The notes beneath the pieces were generated by a model, which had not been told where the DNA came from, searched no databases, and saw only the letters and a list, made by a program, of their open reading frames with translations. The position numbers and the translations under genes are program-made. Positions 34,949 to 43,176 of a stretch of 64,000 bases of DNA are shown here, one piece after another (the first letter of the stretch is position 1; each line of letters begins with the position of its first letter). The stretch comes from Pelagibacteraceae bacterium AG-325-E23. GTDB lineage: Bacteria > Pseudomonadota > Alphaproteobacteria > Pelagibacterales > Pelagibacteraceae. Location of the stretch: positions 47,444 to 111,443 of the forward strand of contig QBYG01000003.1 in assembly GCA_003282945.1 (NCBI GenBank), given 5' to 3'.

Positions 34949-35817
34949 TTGTTTAAAACTCTACCGGCTACTGTTTTTAGTTTGTTTTTCGTCTTTTGTG
35001 ATCTTTTTTCTGGAGCAGTAATTATAGCAACATCTAAACAATTATTTGTTGGATCGTCAGGATCAATATGAGTTTCAAAATTATCAATAAGATTTTTAAT
35101 CATGTTTTTTGCTTTAGAAGCATTATCTAATAATACTTTTATTACTTTTTGGACATCAACATTTTCATGATCTGGATGCCAACAATCATAATCAGTCACC
35201 ATTGAAACAGATGCATATCTAATTTCTGCTTCTCTTGCTAATTTAGCTTCAGGCATATTTGTCATTCCGATCACATCGGCTTTCCATGATCTGTAAAGAT
35301 TCGACTCAGCCAATGTTGAAAATTGTGGGCCTTCCATTACCACATAAGTTCCTCCCATTTGATAATCTATTCCTTCTTTTTTTATAGCATCTTCACATGC
35401 ATTCATTAAGCCTTTAGAGGTTGGGTATGCCATTGATACATGAGCAACTATTTCCTCATCAAAAAAGCTTTTATTTCGAGCAAATGTTCTGTCTATAAAT
35501 TGATCAACAATAACAAATTTACCGGGAGGCAAATTTTCTTTCAAAGAACCTACAGCAGAGACAGATACAACATCTGTTACACCCAATTGTTTTAATGAGT
35601 CAATGTTTGCTCTAAAATTTATGTTTGATGGTGAAATAAAGTGTCCTTTACCGTGTCTTGGTAAAAAATAAACTTCTTTATTTTTATAAATTGCTTTTAA
35701 AATCTTATCTGATGGTTTTCCCCATGGAGTGTTTAAATCTAATAATTCTCTGTCTTTAAACTCCTCAACATCATAAAGACCACTTCCACCAATTATTGCT
35801 AATTTATTATTTGCCAT
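34945..35817 (-). CDS. mtnP: S-methyl-5'-thioadenosine phosphorylase
   Basis: Splits methylthioadenosine with phosphate into adenine and 5-methylthioribose 1-phosphate. The 290-residue protein has the family N-terminus AIIGGSGLYDVEEF, the phosphate-binding PRHGKGH, MEGPQFSTLAESNLYR and the MTAP-diagnostic GMTNMPEAKLAREAEIRY, then SMVTDYDCWH, where the Asp residues contact the adenine. These separate MTAP from ordinary purine nucleoside phosphorylase. It is the first gene of the operon and is divergent from apt, which would salvage the adenine released; the 37-base gap contains both start regions. Confidence 0.96.
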   Translation of the reverse strand: MANNKLAIIGGSGLYDVEEFKDRELLDLNTPWGKPSDKILKAIYKNKEVYFLPRHGKGHFISPSNINFRANIDSLKQLGVTDVVSVSAVGSLKENLPPGKFVIVDQFIDRTFARNKSFFDEEIVAHVSMAYPTSKGLMNACEDAIKKEGIDYQMGGTYVVMEGPQFSTLAESNLYRSWKADVIGMTNMPEAKLAREAEIRYASVSMVTDYDCWHPDHENVDVQKVIKVLLDNASKAKNMIKNLIDNFETHIDPDDPTNNCLDVAIITAPEKRSQKTKNKLKTVAGRVLNK

Positions 35818-35854
35818 GTAAAAAGTAATTATATCTGAATTATAAATAACTATT

Positions 35855-36382
35855 ATGGATTTAAAAGATTATATTCGCTCAATTAAAGATTATCCTAAAA
35901 AAGGTATTTTATTTAGAGATATAACCACATTAATAAAGAATGAGACTGCTTTTGAGGAGTCAATAAATCAAATTGTTGAGAGATCCAAAAAATTTAAAAT
36001 AGATAAAATTGCAGCAATTGAATCACGTGGTTTTGTGTTTGCATCTGCTGTTTCTTACATTTTAAAAAAACCATTCATAATGTTGAGAAAAAAAAATAAA
36101 CTACCCGCTGATGTGCATTCAGTTGATTTTGAGCTTGAATATGGAACAGCAACAATAGAAGTTCACAAAGACTCAATTTCAGAAAATGATTCTGTTCTTA
36201 TAATAGATGATTTGATAGCAACTGGAGGAACTGCAGAAGCTGCAGCAAAACTCGTAGAGATTTCTAAAGGAAATATTGCAGCCTTTATATTTGTCATAAA
36301 TCTTTTTGATTTAGGTGGTTGTGATAATCTTCTAAAAAAAGGTTACAAAGTTGAAAATTTAATGGATTTTCCTGGCCATTAA
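35855..36382 (+). CDS. apt: Adenine phosphoribosyltransferase
   Basis: Converts adenine and PRPP to AMP. The 175-residue protein begins MDLKDYIRSIKDYPKKGILFRDIT, the APRT N-terminus, and has IAAIESRGFVFASAV and the PRPP-binding loop VLIIDDLIATGGTAEAA. Length is normal. It is divergent from mtnP, the enzyme that frees adenine, so the two likely work together to recycle the purine of methylthioadenosine. Its stop is only three bases from the 3' end of the convergent tRNA-Met gene. Confidence 0.96.
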   Translation: MDLKDYIRSIKDYPKKGILFRDITTLIKNETAFEESINQIVERSKKFKIDKIAAIESRGFVFASAVSYILKKPFIMLRKKNKLPADVHSVDFELEYGTATIEVHKDSISENDSVLIIDDLIATGGTAEAAAKLVEISKGNIAAFIFVINLFDLGGCDNLLKKGYKVENLMDFPGH

Positions 36383-36384
36383 TT

Positions 36385-36461
36385 TGGTAGCGGGAAGTGG
36401 GATCGAACCACTGACCTCGGGCTTATGAGTCCCGCGCTCTAACCAACTGAGCTACCCCGCC
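36385..36461 (-). tRNA. tRNA-Met (CAU), elongator type, intact copy at left end of island
   Basis: A complete 77-base tRNA with encoded CCA. The acceptor stem GGCGGGG (36461-36455) pairs with the 3' strand with G-U pairs at its two ends; the anticodon loop is ACTCATAAG with stem GGG/CCC, the T loop is GGTTCGATCCC, and the 3' end is ACCA. The sequence is of the alphaproteobacterial elongator tRNA-Met type; an Ile-CAU tRNA is less likely. The first 52 bases are inside the 54-bp island repeat, and the T arm and 3' end (36385-36409) are outside it. Confidence 0.93.
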
Positions 36462-36463
36462 AT
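36410..36463. repeat. Left attachment-site repeat (54 bp)
   Basis: The 54-bp sequence beginning actgacctcggg and ending taccccgccat is identical to 43125-43178 in the same orientation. It covers nucleotides 1-52 of tRNA-Met plus two upstream bases. The match stops abruptly on both sides. This is the expected product of site-specific integration. Confidence 0.95.
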
Positions 36464-36474
36464 TCTTAGTTTTT

Positions 36475-36501
36475 GTTATCATGTAAAGACTATTGTCACA
36501 A
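36475..36501 (-). promoter_or_regulatory. Possible element-borne promoter for the intact tRNA-Met
   Basis: Upstream of the tRNA on the minus strand are GATAAC (36480-36475) and TTGTGA (36501-36496), a weak -10/-35 pair 15 bases apart, with the -10 box 13 bases before the tRNA start. The -35 box lies in the TGTCACA repeat. This is my best candidate only. Confidence 0.3.
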
Positions 36502-36511
36502 GCCTGTCACA
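36494..36511. repeat. Left pair of TGTCACA repeats near the integrase (possible arm-type sites)
   Basis: TGTCACA occurs at 36494-36500 and 36505-36511, an 11-base period. A similar pair with the same period is at the right end (43029-43046). Such spaced repeats just inside both ends match arm-type integrase or excisionase binding sites. Confidence 0.6.
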
Positions 36512-36528
36512 CTAAACAGGAGGAAAAT

Positions 36529-37473
36529 ATGTCTTCAATTAGAAAACGTCAAGGAAAATACCAAGTTCAAGTAAGAGTTCAAGGACAAAAAATAACAAAA
36601 ACATTCAGGCAATTAAACCATGCTAGAAGATGGGGAATTTACCATGAAAATAAAATTCTACTTGGTAATAAACTTGAAGCATTAAGTAAAAATTTATCAC
36701 TTAGAGATTTAATAAATAAATACATCGATGAAATAAGTCCTTTTAAAAAAGGATACATTAGAGAAAAACAAAGACTTATTAGAATATTGAAGGAAAGCAT
36801 AGTCTTACAAAAAATATATCAACTAAATACTAAAGACTTCATTGAGTATAAAAACAATAGAATTAAAGATGGTAATAGGACTTGTGCCTATGATTTAAGT
36901 TTACTACACCATATTTATAATACTGCTATTAAACAATGGTGCTATCCCATAACACACAATCCACTAACAAATATACAAAAACCTAAATGTAACCCTCCTA
37001 GAGAGCGCAGGCTAAGCGATAATGAGCTTAAATATATTCTTAATCATAATTTTAAAAACAGGAATATGAACAATATTATTGAGCTTGCTATTGAAACAGG
37101 TATGAGAAAGAGTGAAATATTATCTATTAATAATAATGATATTAAAGATAACTGTATTTATTTATCTGATACTAAAAATAATAGTCCTAGAAAGATACCA
37201 CTAACTAAAAAAGTAAAAGTAATAATAAACAAATCTATTCTTCCCTACTCTATTAGCTCTAATGCCGTAAGACTTAATTGGTATAGGATGACTAAGAGAG
37301 CTGGTATTGTTGATTTACATTTTCATGACTTAAGGCATGAAGCAATATCGAGGTTCTTTGAAAAGAGATTATCTATCCCTGAGGTTAGTTTAATCTCAGG
37401 TCATAAGGATGTAAGACAGTTAATGAGATACACTCACCTTAAGATTAATAATCTAATTGATAAGCTTAATTAA
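36529..37473 (+). CDS. Tyrosine-type site-specific integrase
   Basis: Catalyses strand exchange for integration and excision of the island. The 314-residue protein has a basic N-terminal arm-binding part (RKRQGKYQVQVRVQGQ), a core-binding domain, and the catalytic residues Arg193 in IETGMRKSEIL, a Lys near 216, His266 and Arg269 in HFHDLRHEA, His292 in SGHKD and the nucleophile Tyr301 in MRYTHL. I start at the ATG at 36529 because an AGGAGG ribosome site lies just before it; a TTG at 36493 would run through that site. It begins 65 bases inside the left repeat and lies beside the TGTCACA sites, as in P4-like or phage-type integration modules. Confidence 0.95.
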   Translation: MSSIRKRQGKYQVQVRVQGQKITKTFRQLNHARRWGIYHENKILLGNKLEALSKNLSLRDLINKYIDEISPFKKGYIREKQRLIRILKESIVLQKIYQLNTKDFIEYKNNRIKDGNRTCAYDLSLLHHIYNTAIKQWCYPITHNPLTNIQKPKCNPPRERRLSDNELKYILNHNFKNRNMNNIIELAIETGMRKSEILSINNNDIKDNCIYLSDTKNNSPRKIPLTKKVKVIINKSILPYSISSNAVRLNWYRMTKRAGIVDLHFHDLRHEAISRFFEKRLSIPEVSLISGHKDVRQLMRYTHLKINNLIDKLN

Positions 37474-37486
37474 CAAAGGATACACG

Positions 37487-37582
37487 ATGTGCCATCATGG
37501 GGGTATGGGGTATGTAAATATTAATTACTCAACTTATCTAAGTATAGATGTAAACCAGTTGAAGGAGGCTCTGCTAAGGTGA
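37487..37582 (+). CDS. Possible 31-residue small protein after the integrase
   Basis: An ATG at 37487 preceded by AAAGGA at a good distance opens a 31-codon frame starting MCHHGGMGYVNINYS and ending KEALLR. It begins 13 bases after the integrase stop. The N-terminus has a Cys-His-His and glycine cluster. I do not recognise it; a small regulator, excision helper or chance frame are all possible. Confidence 0.35.
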   Translation: MCHHGGMGYVNINYSTYLSIDVNQLKEALLR

Positions 37583-37768
37583 TATGTGGAGTTGTTATAT
37601 TGCTGGACTGTTCCAGAGAATAATTTCTATATCTACTTATATGTTTCACCCCCTGGAGGGTCTTATATATATTATACAAGTAGTTCTGCATTAAAGAACG
37701 CTTAATGAAAATAAATATTTAATGTTACAAAAAAGTCACAAATAGATTACTCTGTAAACCAGATTAAT
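37583..37768 (+). other. Intergenic region before hsdM with inverted repeats
   Basis: No gene seen. It contains CTGGA-CTGT-TCCAG (37602-37615), a small hairpin, and GTTCT-GCATTAA-AGAAC (about 37682-37698), an operator-like inverted repeat, and a single GTCACA near 37735. It probably holds the hsdMSR promoter; I could not pick the -10/-35 boxes with confidence. Confidence 0.4.
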
Positions 37769-39223
37769 ATGTTCGAGCAAACCTTTAAAAACATTGATGA
37801 TATCCTTTGGAAAGACTCTGGTTGTAGTACAGAACTTGATTATGCTGAACAATCATCATGGATATTATTCCTAAAGTGGTTAGATGATTATGAAAAAGAT
37901 AAAGAAACTAAAGCTAAATTAGAAAACACAAAATTTAAACCTACATTAAATAAAGAATATCAGTGGTCTACTTGGGCTATTGTTAAAGACAAAGCTGGTC
38001 AAGTTGATTTCAATAAAACACTAACTGGGCCAGATTTAAAAAAGTTTGTTGATGAAAAGTTATTCCCTTATCTTTCTTCATTTAAAAATAGTGCTGAAAG
38101 CTTTGATACACTTGAATATAAAATTGGTGAAATATTCTCTGAGCTTAAAAATAAACTTCAAGATGGATACACATTAAGAGATGTTGTTAATGAAGTAGAT
38201 AATCTTCAATTTCAAAGCAATGAACAAAAGTACGAACTAAGTGCTTTGTATGAAGAGAAGATTAAGAATATGGGTAACGCTGGTCGTAATGGTGGTGAAT
38301 ATTACACCCCAAGACCATTAATTAAATCTATTATTAAAGTCATAGACCCTAAGGTTGGAGAGACTGTTTATGATGGTGCTGTTGGAAGTGCTGGTTTTTT
38401 AGTTGAAGCATTTGAACATATGAGCCAATCAAAATCTTTAACTACCTCAGAACTTAAAACACTTCAGACAAAATCATTCTATGGAGCTGAAAAGAAAACT
38501 TTAGCCTACATCATAGGTATTATGAATATGATACTTCATGGAATTGAAAGCCCTAAAATCATTCACCAAAATACTTTAGAGACTAATATTCTAGAGATAC
38601 AAAACAAAGATAGAGTGGATGTTATACTTGCTAACCCTCCTTTTGGAGGAAAAGAAAAAGCAAACATACAAGAAAACTTTCCAATCAAAACAGGAGAGAC
38701 TGCATACTTATTCCTTCAGCACTTTATAAAAAAACTTAAAGTAGGTGGAAGATGTGGTGTTGTTATTAAAAATACTTTCTTAAGCAATATAGACAATGCA
38801 AGTATAGCTTTACGTAAACAGCTCCTTGAAGAATGTAATCTTTTTGCAGTACTTGATTTACCAAAGGGAACATTTTTGGGTACAGGCGTACAGACTGTTA
38901 CTTTATTTTTCGAAAAAGGAAAACCAACTAAGAAAATTTGGTATTACAAACTAGATGCTGGAAGAAACATGGGTAAAACTAATTCCTTAAATGAAAATGA
39001 TTTAGATGACTTTATAAAATTATCACAAGCTCAAAAACTAAGTGACAATAGTTGGTCTATCGATGTTGATAAAATTGATAATGAAACCTTTAACTTAGGT
39101 GTTCAAAATCCTAATATAGTTGAAGAAGTAGATGAAAGAACACCTCAACAAATTATTTCTGAAATTAATGAACTTGACAAACAATCCGCTGAAATTTTAA
39201 AAAAAATCACAGAACTTTTATGA
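37769..39223 (+). CDS. hsdM: Type I restriction-modification system methyltransferase subunit HsdM
   Basis: N6-adenine methyltransferase subunit that with HsdS modifies the recognition site. The 484-residue protein has an N-terminal HsdM helical domain, GEYYTPRPLIKSII before the AdoMet motif I YDGAVGSAGF (201-210), and the catalytic motif IV ANPPFGG (288-294). The C-terminal part, with QQIISEINELDKQSAEILKKI, is a helical segment for HsdS contact. Its stop overlaps the hsdS start (ATGA). It is the first R-M gene, followed by S and R, an M-S-R order. Confidence 0.95.
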   Translation: MFEQTFKNIDDILWKDSGCSTELDYAEQSSWILFLKWLDDYEKDKETKAKLENTKFKPTLNKEYQWSTWAIVKDKAGQVDFNKTLTGPDLKKFVDEKLFPYLSSFKNSAESFDTLEYKIGEIFSELKNKLQDGYTLRDVVNEVDNLQFQSNEQKYELSALYEEKIKNMGNAGRNGGEYYTPRPLIKSIIKVIDPKVGETVYDGAVGSAGFLVEAFEHMSQSKSLTTSELKTLQTKSFYGAEKKTLAYIIGIMNMILHGIESPKIIHQNTLETNILEIQNKDRVDVILANPPFGGKEKANIQENFPIKTGETAYLFLQHFIKKLKVGGRCGVVIKNTFLSNIDNASIALRKQLLEECNLFAVLDLPKGTFLGTGVQTVTLFFEKGKPTKKIWYYKLDAGRNMGKTNSLNENDLDDFIKLSQAQKLSDNSWSIDVDKIDNETFNLGVQNPNIVEEVDERTPQQIISEINELDKQSAEILKKITELL

Positions 39224-40395
39224 CATGGAAAAATCTTAAACTAAAGGATTTATGTGAAGTTTTTGATGATGGTAATTGGATAGAGTCAAAAGACCAATCA
39301 AATGATGGATATAGATTAATACAAACAGGAAATATAAAGACAGGTAGTTTTGCTAACCGCGAAAATAAAAGTCGATATATTTCAGAAAAAACATTTAAAA
39401 AGTTAAAATGTAAAGAAATTTATGCTGGAGATTTGCTGGTATCAAGATTACCAGACCCTATTGGTCGTGCATGTATAATTCCAAGTCTACCAAAACGTTC
39501 AATTACATCAGTTGATTGTACAATTATAAGAGTTAAAAAAAATATTTTATCAAAATATCTAAACTATGTGATGCAATCATCACAATATTTTTCAGATATT
39601 AAAACAAAGGTTTCTGGAGCAACACGTCAAAGAATATCAAAAAAAAATTTAGGTGAAATTTTAATTCCTACACCTACATTAACTGAGCAAAAACAAATAA
39701 TTAATAAACTTGATACCATATTTTTTGAAATTAACTCAAGTATACTTATTGAAAAAAATAAATTATCAAAAACAGACTCAATAAGTGATTCAGTTTTAAA
39801 CTCTGTGTTAAATAATAACTGGGAAATGGTTAGTTTAGGAGATGTTTTAAAAACTTCTTCAGGAGGAACTCCACTTAAATCTAAAAAAGATTACTATGAA
39901 AATGGTAAAATAAGTTGGCTTAAAAGTGGAGCCGTATGTGAGAAAGAAATTTTATCTTCAAAAACTTTTATTACGCAAAAAGGTTTGGACAACTCTTCAG
40001 CAAAAATATTTCCTAAAAATACTGTTCTTGTAGCTATGTATGGAGCTACCGCGGGTCAAGTTGGAATACTTCGTTTTGAGGCATCAACAAATCAAGCTGT
40101 TTGTGGAATTTACCCAAACAATAAATATCTCCCAGAGTTTTTGTTTTATTATTTTAAATTTATTAAAAATGATTTACTAAAAAAAACTAGTGGTGTTGCT
40201 CAGCCAAATTTATCTCAACTGAAAATAAAAGAAACTAATTTACCAAAAATTAATATTGAAGAGCAAATTAAAAAAATTAAAGAATTAGATTTTGCATTTA
40301 ATCAGTTATCTATTATGCAAAAAAACTTAAAAAAAAAAATAAGAAATCTAGAGGACTTAAAATTATCAATTATAAAAGACTTAATTAAAAATTAG
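39220..40395 (+). CDS. hsdS: Type I restriction-modification system specificity subunit HsdS
   Basis: Defines the DNA target. The 391-residue protein has two target-recognition domains. The first begins WKNLKLKDLCEVFDDGNWIES and ends before PTPTLTEQKQIINKLD, a central helical conserved region; the second begins NWEMVSLGDVLKTSSGGTPL and ends in a matching helix with NIEEQIKKIKELD. Such duplicated TRD-plus-helix layout means a bipartite asymmetric target. The recognition sequence cannot be predicted. It overlaps hsdM by four bases and is four bases before hsdR. Confidence 0.93.
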   Translation: MTWKNLKLKDLCEVFDDGNWIESKDQSNDGYRLIQTGNIKTGSFANRENKSRYISEKTFKKLKCKEIYAGDLLVSRLPDPIGRACIIPSLPKRSITSVDCTIIRVKKNILSKYLNYVMQSSQYFSDIKTKVSGATRQRISKKNLGEILIPTPTLTEQKQIINKLDTIFFEINSSILIEKNKLSKTDSISDSVLNSVLNNNWEMVSLGDVLKTSSGGTPLKSKKDYYENGKISWLKSGAVCEKEILSSKTFITQKGLDNSSAKIFPKNTVLVAMYGATAGQVGILRFEASTNQAVCGIYPNNKYLPEFLFYYFKFIKNDLLKKTSGVAQPNLSQLKIKETNLPKINIEEQIKKIKELDFAFNQLSIMQKNLKKKIRNLEDLKLSIIKDLIKN

Positions 40396-40399
40396 AAAA

Positions 40400-42733
40400 A
40401 TGAATGAAGCAGAAACAATTGCTGAATTAATTGACCCAAAAGTTAAAGAGGCTGGATGGGGTAAAGTTGAAGGTAGTGTTGTAAGAAGAGAGTTTAAAAT
40501 CACTAATGGTGAAATAAAGCCAGGTGGTATTAGGGCAGGTATTATTAGAGCTGACTATGTTCTTGTTTATAAAAACAGAAAACTAGCAGTTATTGAGGCT
40601 AAGAAAGAAGATTTACCTGTAAGCGAAGGTATAAGCCAAGCAAAAGATTATGCTCAAAAATTAAAAATACACACTACCTACTCTACTAATGGTCACAAAA
40701 TTTATGAGATTAATTATTCTAAAAATGAAAAAGGTGAGATGTTTATTACTTCAGAAGGTGATGTAGATAAATTTCCGTCACCAGAAGAACTATGGAATAA
40801 GACTTTTAAGGATAAGAATGAATGGTCTAGTAAGTTTGATGCCATTAACTTTGAACCTTTTAGAGGTACAAAGGAACCAAGATACTATCAGGAAATTGCA
40901 ATCAATAATGCACTAGATGCTATTGCTGATAAGCAACAAAGAATACTTCTAACTCTTGCGACAGGTACGGGTAAAACTGTAATTGCATTTCACATTGCTT
41001 GGAAATTATTTCAATCCAGATGGAATATGCAAAGAGATGGAAAAAGAATTCCAAGAATTTTATTCTTAGCTGATAGAAATATATTAGCTAACCAAGCTTT
41101 TAATTCTTTTAGTGCCTTTGATGAAAATGCTTTAGTTAGAATTACTCCTAAGGATGTTAAAGACAAAGGACATGTCCCTACAAATGGTTCTGTATTCTTT
41201 ACTATATTTCAAAGCTTTATGTCGGGGCCAGAAAATAAACCTTACTTTGGTCAATACCCTGCTGACTTCTTTGATTTAGTTATAATTGATGAGTGTCATA
41301 GAGGTGGAGCTAAAGATGAGAGTAGATGGAGAGGAATAATGGACTATTTTTCATCTGCTGTACAAATTGGTCTTACAGCTACACCTAAAAGAAAGTTTAA
41401 TGCTGATACGTATGATTACTTTGGTGAACCTGTTTATACTTACTCATTAAAAGATGGGATTAAAGATGGTTTCTTAACACCATTTAAAGTTAAGAGAATT
41501 CAAACAACTATGGATGAATATGTTTACACAGGTGACGATGATATTTTAGCTGGTGAAGAAGAAATCTCTGAAGGTGAAGTGTTTGAAGAAAAAGACATAA
41601 ATAAAAAAATTGTTATCGAAGGTAGAGAACGTAAGAGAGTTCAGTTAATGCTTAATAGTATCAATCCTAAAGAAAAAACCCTAGTTTTCTGTGCAAGTAT
41701 TGCTCATGCTGGAATGGTCAGAGATTTAATTAATCAAGAGTCTGTTAATCCTCCTGCAGATTATTGTGTAAGAGTTACAGCTAAAGACACAACCACTGGT
41801 GATACTCATCTTAGACAGTTTCAGGATAATGAAAAAACATTACCGACCATATTAACAACCAGTCAAAAACTAAGTACTGGTGTTGATGCATTGAATATCA
41901 GAAACATTGTTTTGATGAGGCCAGTTAATAATATGATTGAATTTAAACAAATAATAGGAAGAGGAACTAGATTATTTGAAGATAAATTTTATTTTACTGT
42001 TGTTGATTTTGTTGGTGCTTCTGCAAACTTTGCTGACCCTGAATGGGATGGTGAACCAATACCTGAAGAACCACCTGGAGATAAACCAGTTGATGATGAA
42101 CCTCCTCAACCACCAGAACCTCCTGTAGATGATGAAACAGACCCTCCTCCACCAAGAGAAAAAATAATAATTAAACTTGCTGAAGGTAAGGAGTTATCAA
42201 TTAAATCTATGTCTACTTCTTTATTTTACTTTCATGGGATACCTGTTTCTGCAGAAGAATTTATTAAAAAGCTATTCAATACAATAACTCTACCAGAAAT
42301 CTTAAAGAGTGAAGAAGAGCTAAGAGAGCTATGGTCATCTCCTATTACTAGGAATGAATTACTTAAAAAGCTTGAAGATAATGGTTTCACAAAACAGGAC
42401 TTAAAATCTATCCAAACACTAATAGAGGCTGAAGACAGTGATATCTTTGATGTTTTAGAGCATGTTGCTTATAGTAAAAAACCTATCCAAAGAGCAACTA
42501 GAGTAGCTAATGCGGAAAATGAAATTTATAAAGATTTAAACGAGAAACAAAAAGAGTTTATAGATTTTGTTTTAAGTAAATATGTTGAAGGGGGTGTTGA
42601 AGAACTTGATATTAATAGATTAAGTAGCCTTGTTGAATTGAAGTATAAATCTCTTCATGATGGACAGAAAGCATTAGGTGATGCAGAAAAAATTAAATCT
42701 ACCTTCATAGACTTTCAAAAATATCTCTACTAA
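40400..42733 (+). CDS. hsdR: Type I restriction-modification system restriction/translocase subunit HsdR
   Basis: Cuts unmodified DNA after ATP-driven translocation. The 777-residue protein has an N-terminal nuclease of the PD-(D/E)xK type (Asp52, Glu66 and Lys68 in RADYVLVY to VIEAKK), then a superfamily 2 motor: Walker A ATGTGKT (187-193), DECH (297-300), QIGLTATPKRK (motif III) and IGRGTRLF (motif VI). After that is a proline- and acid-rich linker from about 560 to 590, and a helical C-terminal domain for HsdM/HsdS binding. Its TAA overlaps the next ORF start by one base. All motifs look intact, so restriction is probably active. Confidence 0.95.
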   Translation: MNEAETIAELIDPKVKEAGWGKVEGSVVRREFKITNGEIKPGGIRAGIIRADYVLVYKNRKLAVIEAKKEDLPVSEGISQAKDYAQKLKIHTTYSTNGHKIYEINYSKNEKGEMFITSEGDVDKFPSPEELWNKTFKDKNEWSSKFDAINFEPFRGTKEPRYYQEIAINNALDAIADKQQRILLTLATGTGKTVIAFHIAWKLFQSRWNMQRDGKRIPRILFLADRNILANQAFNSFSAFDENALVRITPKDVKDKGHVPTNGSVFFTIFQSFMSGPENKPYFGQYPADFFDLVIIDECHRGGAKDESRWRGIMDYFSSAVQIGLTATPKRKFNADTYDYFGEPVYTYSLKDGIKDGFLTPFKVKRIQTTMDEYVYTGDDDILAGEEEISEGEVFEEKDINKKIVIEGRERKRVQLMLNSINPKEKTLVFCASIAHAGMVRDLINQESVNPPADYCVRVTAKDTTTGDTHLRQFQDNEKTLPTILTTSQKLSTGVDALNIRNIVLMRPVNNMIEFKQIIGRGTRLFEDKFYFTVVDFVGASANFADPEWDGEPIPEEPPGDKPVDDEPPQPPEPPVDDETDPPPPREKIIIKLAEGKELSIKSMSTSLFYFHGIPVSAEEFIKKLFNTITLPEILKSEEELRELWSSPITRNELLKKLEDNGFTKQDLKSIQTLIEAEDSDIFDVLEHVAYSKKPIQRATRVANAENEIYKDLNEKQKEFIDFVLSKYVEGGVEELDINRLSSLVELKYKSLHDGQKALGDAEKIKSTFIDFQKYLY

Positions 42734-42924
42734 TGAACTGGGAAACAAGATTAAAACTGTTTTTACAAAAGAAAAGTATCAATCAACAAGAGTATGATGA
42801 GTTTGTTTCCATAGGCAAAACCCTTAAAGATGATGAAGATATAGAGAAATATATGCAATATGGTGAGGGAATATATCTTTTGCTTGGTGAAGATATTAAT
42901 ACAGAAGATGGTATTGATTCTTAA
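42733..42924 (+). CDS. Small acidic protein overlapping the hsdR stop, unknown function
   Basis: A 63-residue protein that I do not recognise. It starts at an ATG sharing one base with the hsdR TAA (TAATG), so it is probably translated with hsdR. The sequence is rich in Glu and Asp, especially in the second half (KTLKDDEDIEKYMQYGEG, then GEDINTEDGIDS), with no membrane segment or known motif. A restriction-control or accessory role is only a guess. Confidence 0.6.
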   Translation: MNWETRLKLFLQKKSINQQEYDEFVSIGKTLKDDEDIEKYMQYGEGIYLLLGEDINTEDGIDS

Positions 42925-43028
42925 AAATTAATTTTAATGTTATAATAGTTTTTGGATATAAATATGATGTAAGGAAATATTAAGATAAATATTTATTATC
43001 AATACTTTTAATTAAAAAGCTGAGGGTA

Positions 43029-43046
43029 CGTCACACGTCTGTCACA
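43029..43046. repeat. Right pair of GTCACA repeats (possible arm-type sites)
   Basis: CGTCACA at 43029-43035 and TGTCACA at 43040-43046 have the same 11-base period and orientation as the left pair. They lie 79 bases inside the right repeat. Confidence 0.6.
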
Positions 43047-43124
43047 ATGATATACTATAAATAATTAAATTAATTTACAGGCTTGATTTTCTGTAAAAAA
43101 AATTGAGATTTGGTAAAGATGTCA

Positions 43125-43176
43125 ACTGACCTCGGGCTTATGAGTCCCGCGCTCTAACCAACTGAGCTACCCCGCC
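43125..43176 (-). pseudogene. tRNA-Met fragment: 5' 52 bases only
   Basis: On the minus strand the fragment starts with the tRNA 5' end GGCGGGG (43176-43170) and contains D arm, anticodon arm and variable region, but the sequence then turns to island DNA, with no T arm, 3' acceptor strand or CCA. It cannot make a mature tRNA. It is the right-hand duplicate left by integration. Confidence 0.9.

Noticed and set aside
36493..36528. Upstream TTG start for the integrase
   Set aside because: An AGGAGG ribosome site directly before the ATG at 36529 decides the start; the TTG frame would translate through it and through the TGTCACA repeat.
37969..38398. Unusual AdoMet motif DGAVGSAGF in HsdM as a sign of inactivity
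   Set aside because: Type I HsdM proteins vary at the second residue of this motif; NPPF and flanking segments are intact, so it is likely active.
43125..43176. Second tRNA-Met gene
   Set aside because: Only nucleotides 1-52 are present; the T arm, 3' acceptor strand and CCA are missing, so it is an attachment-site remnant.
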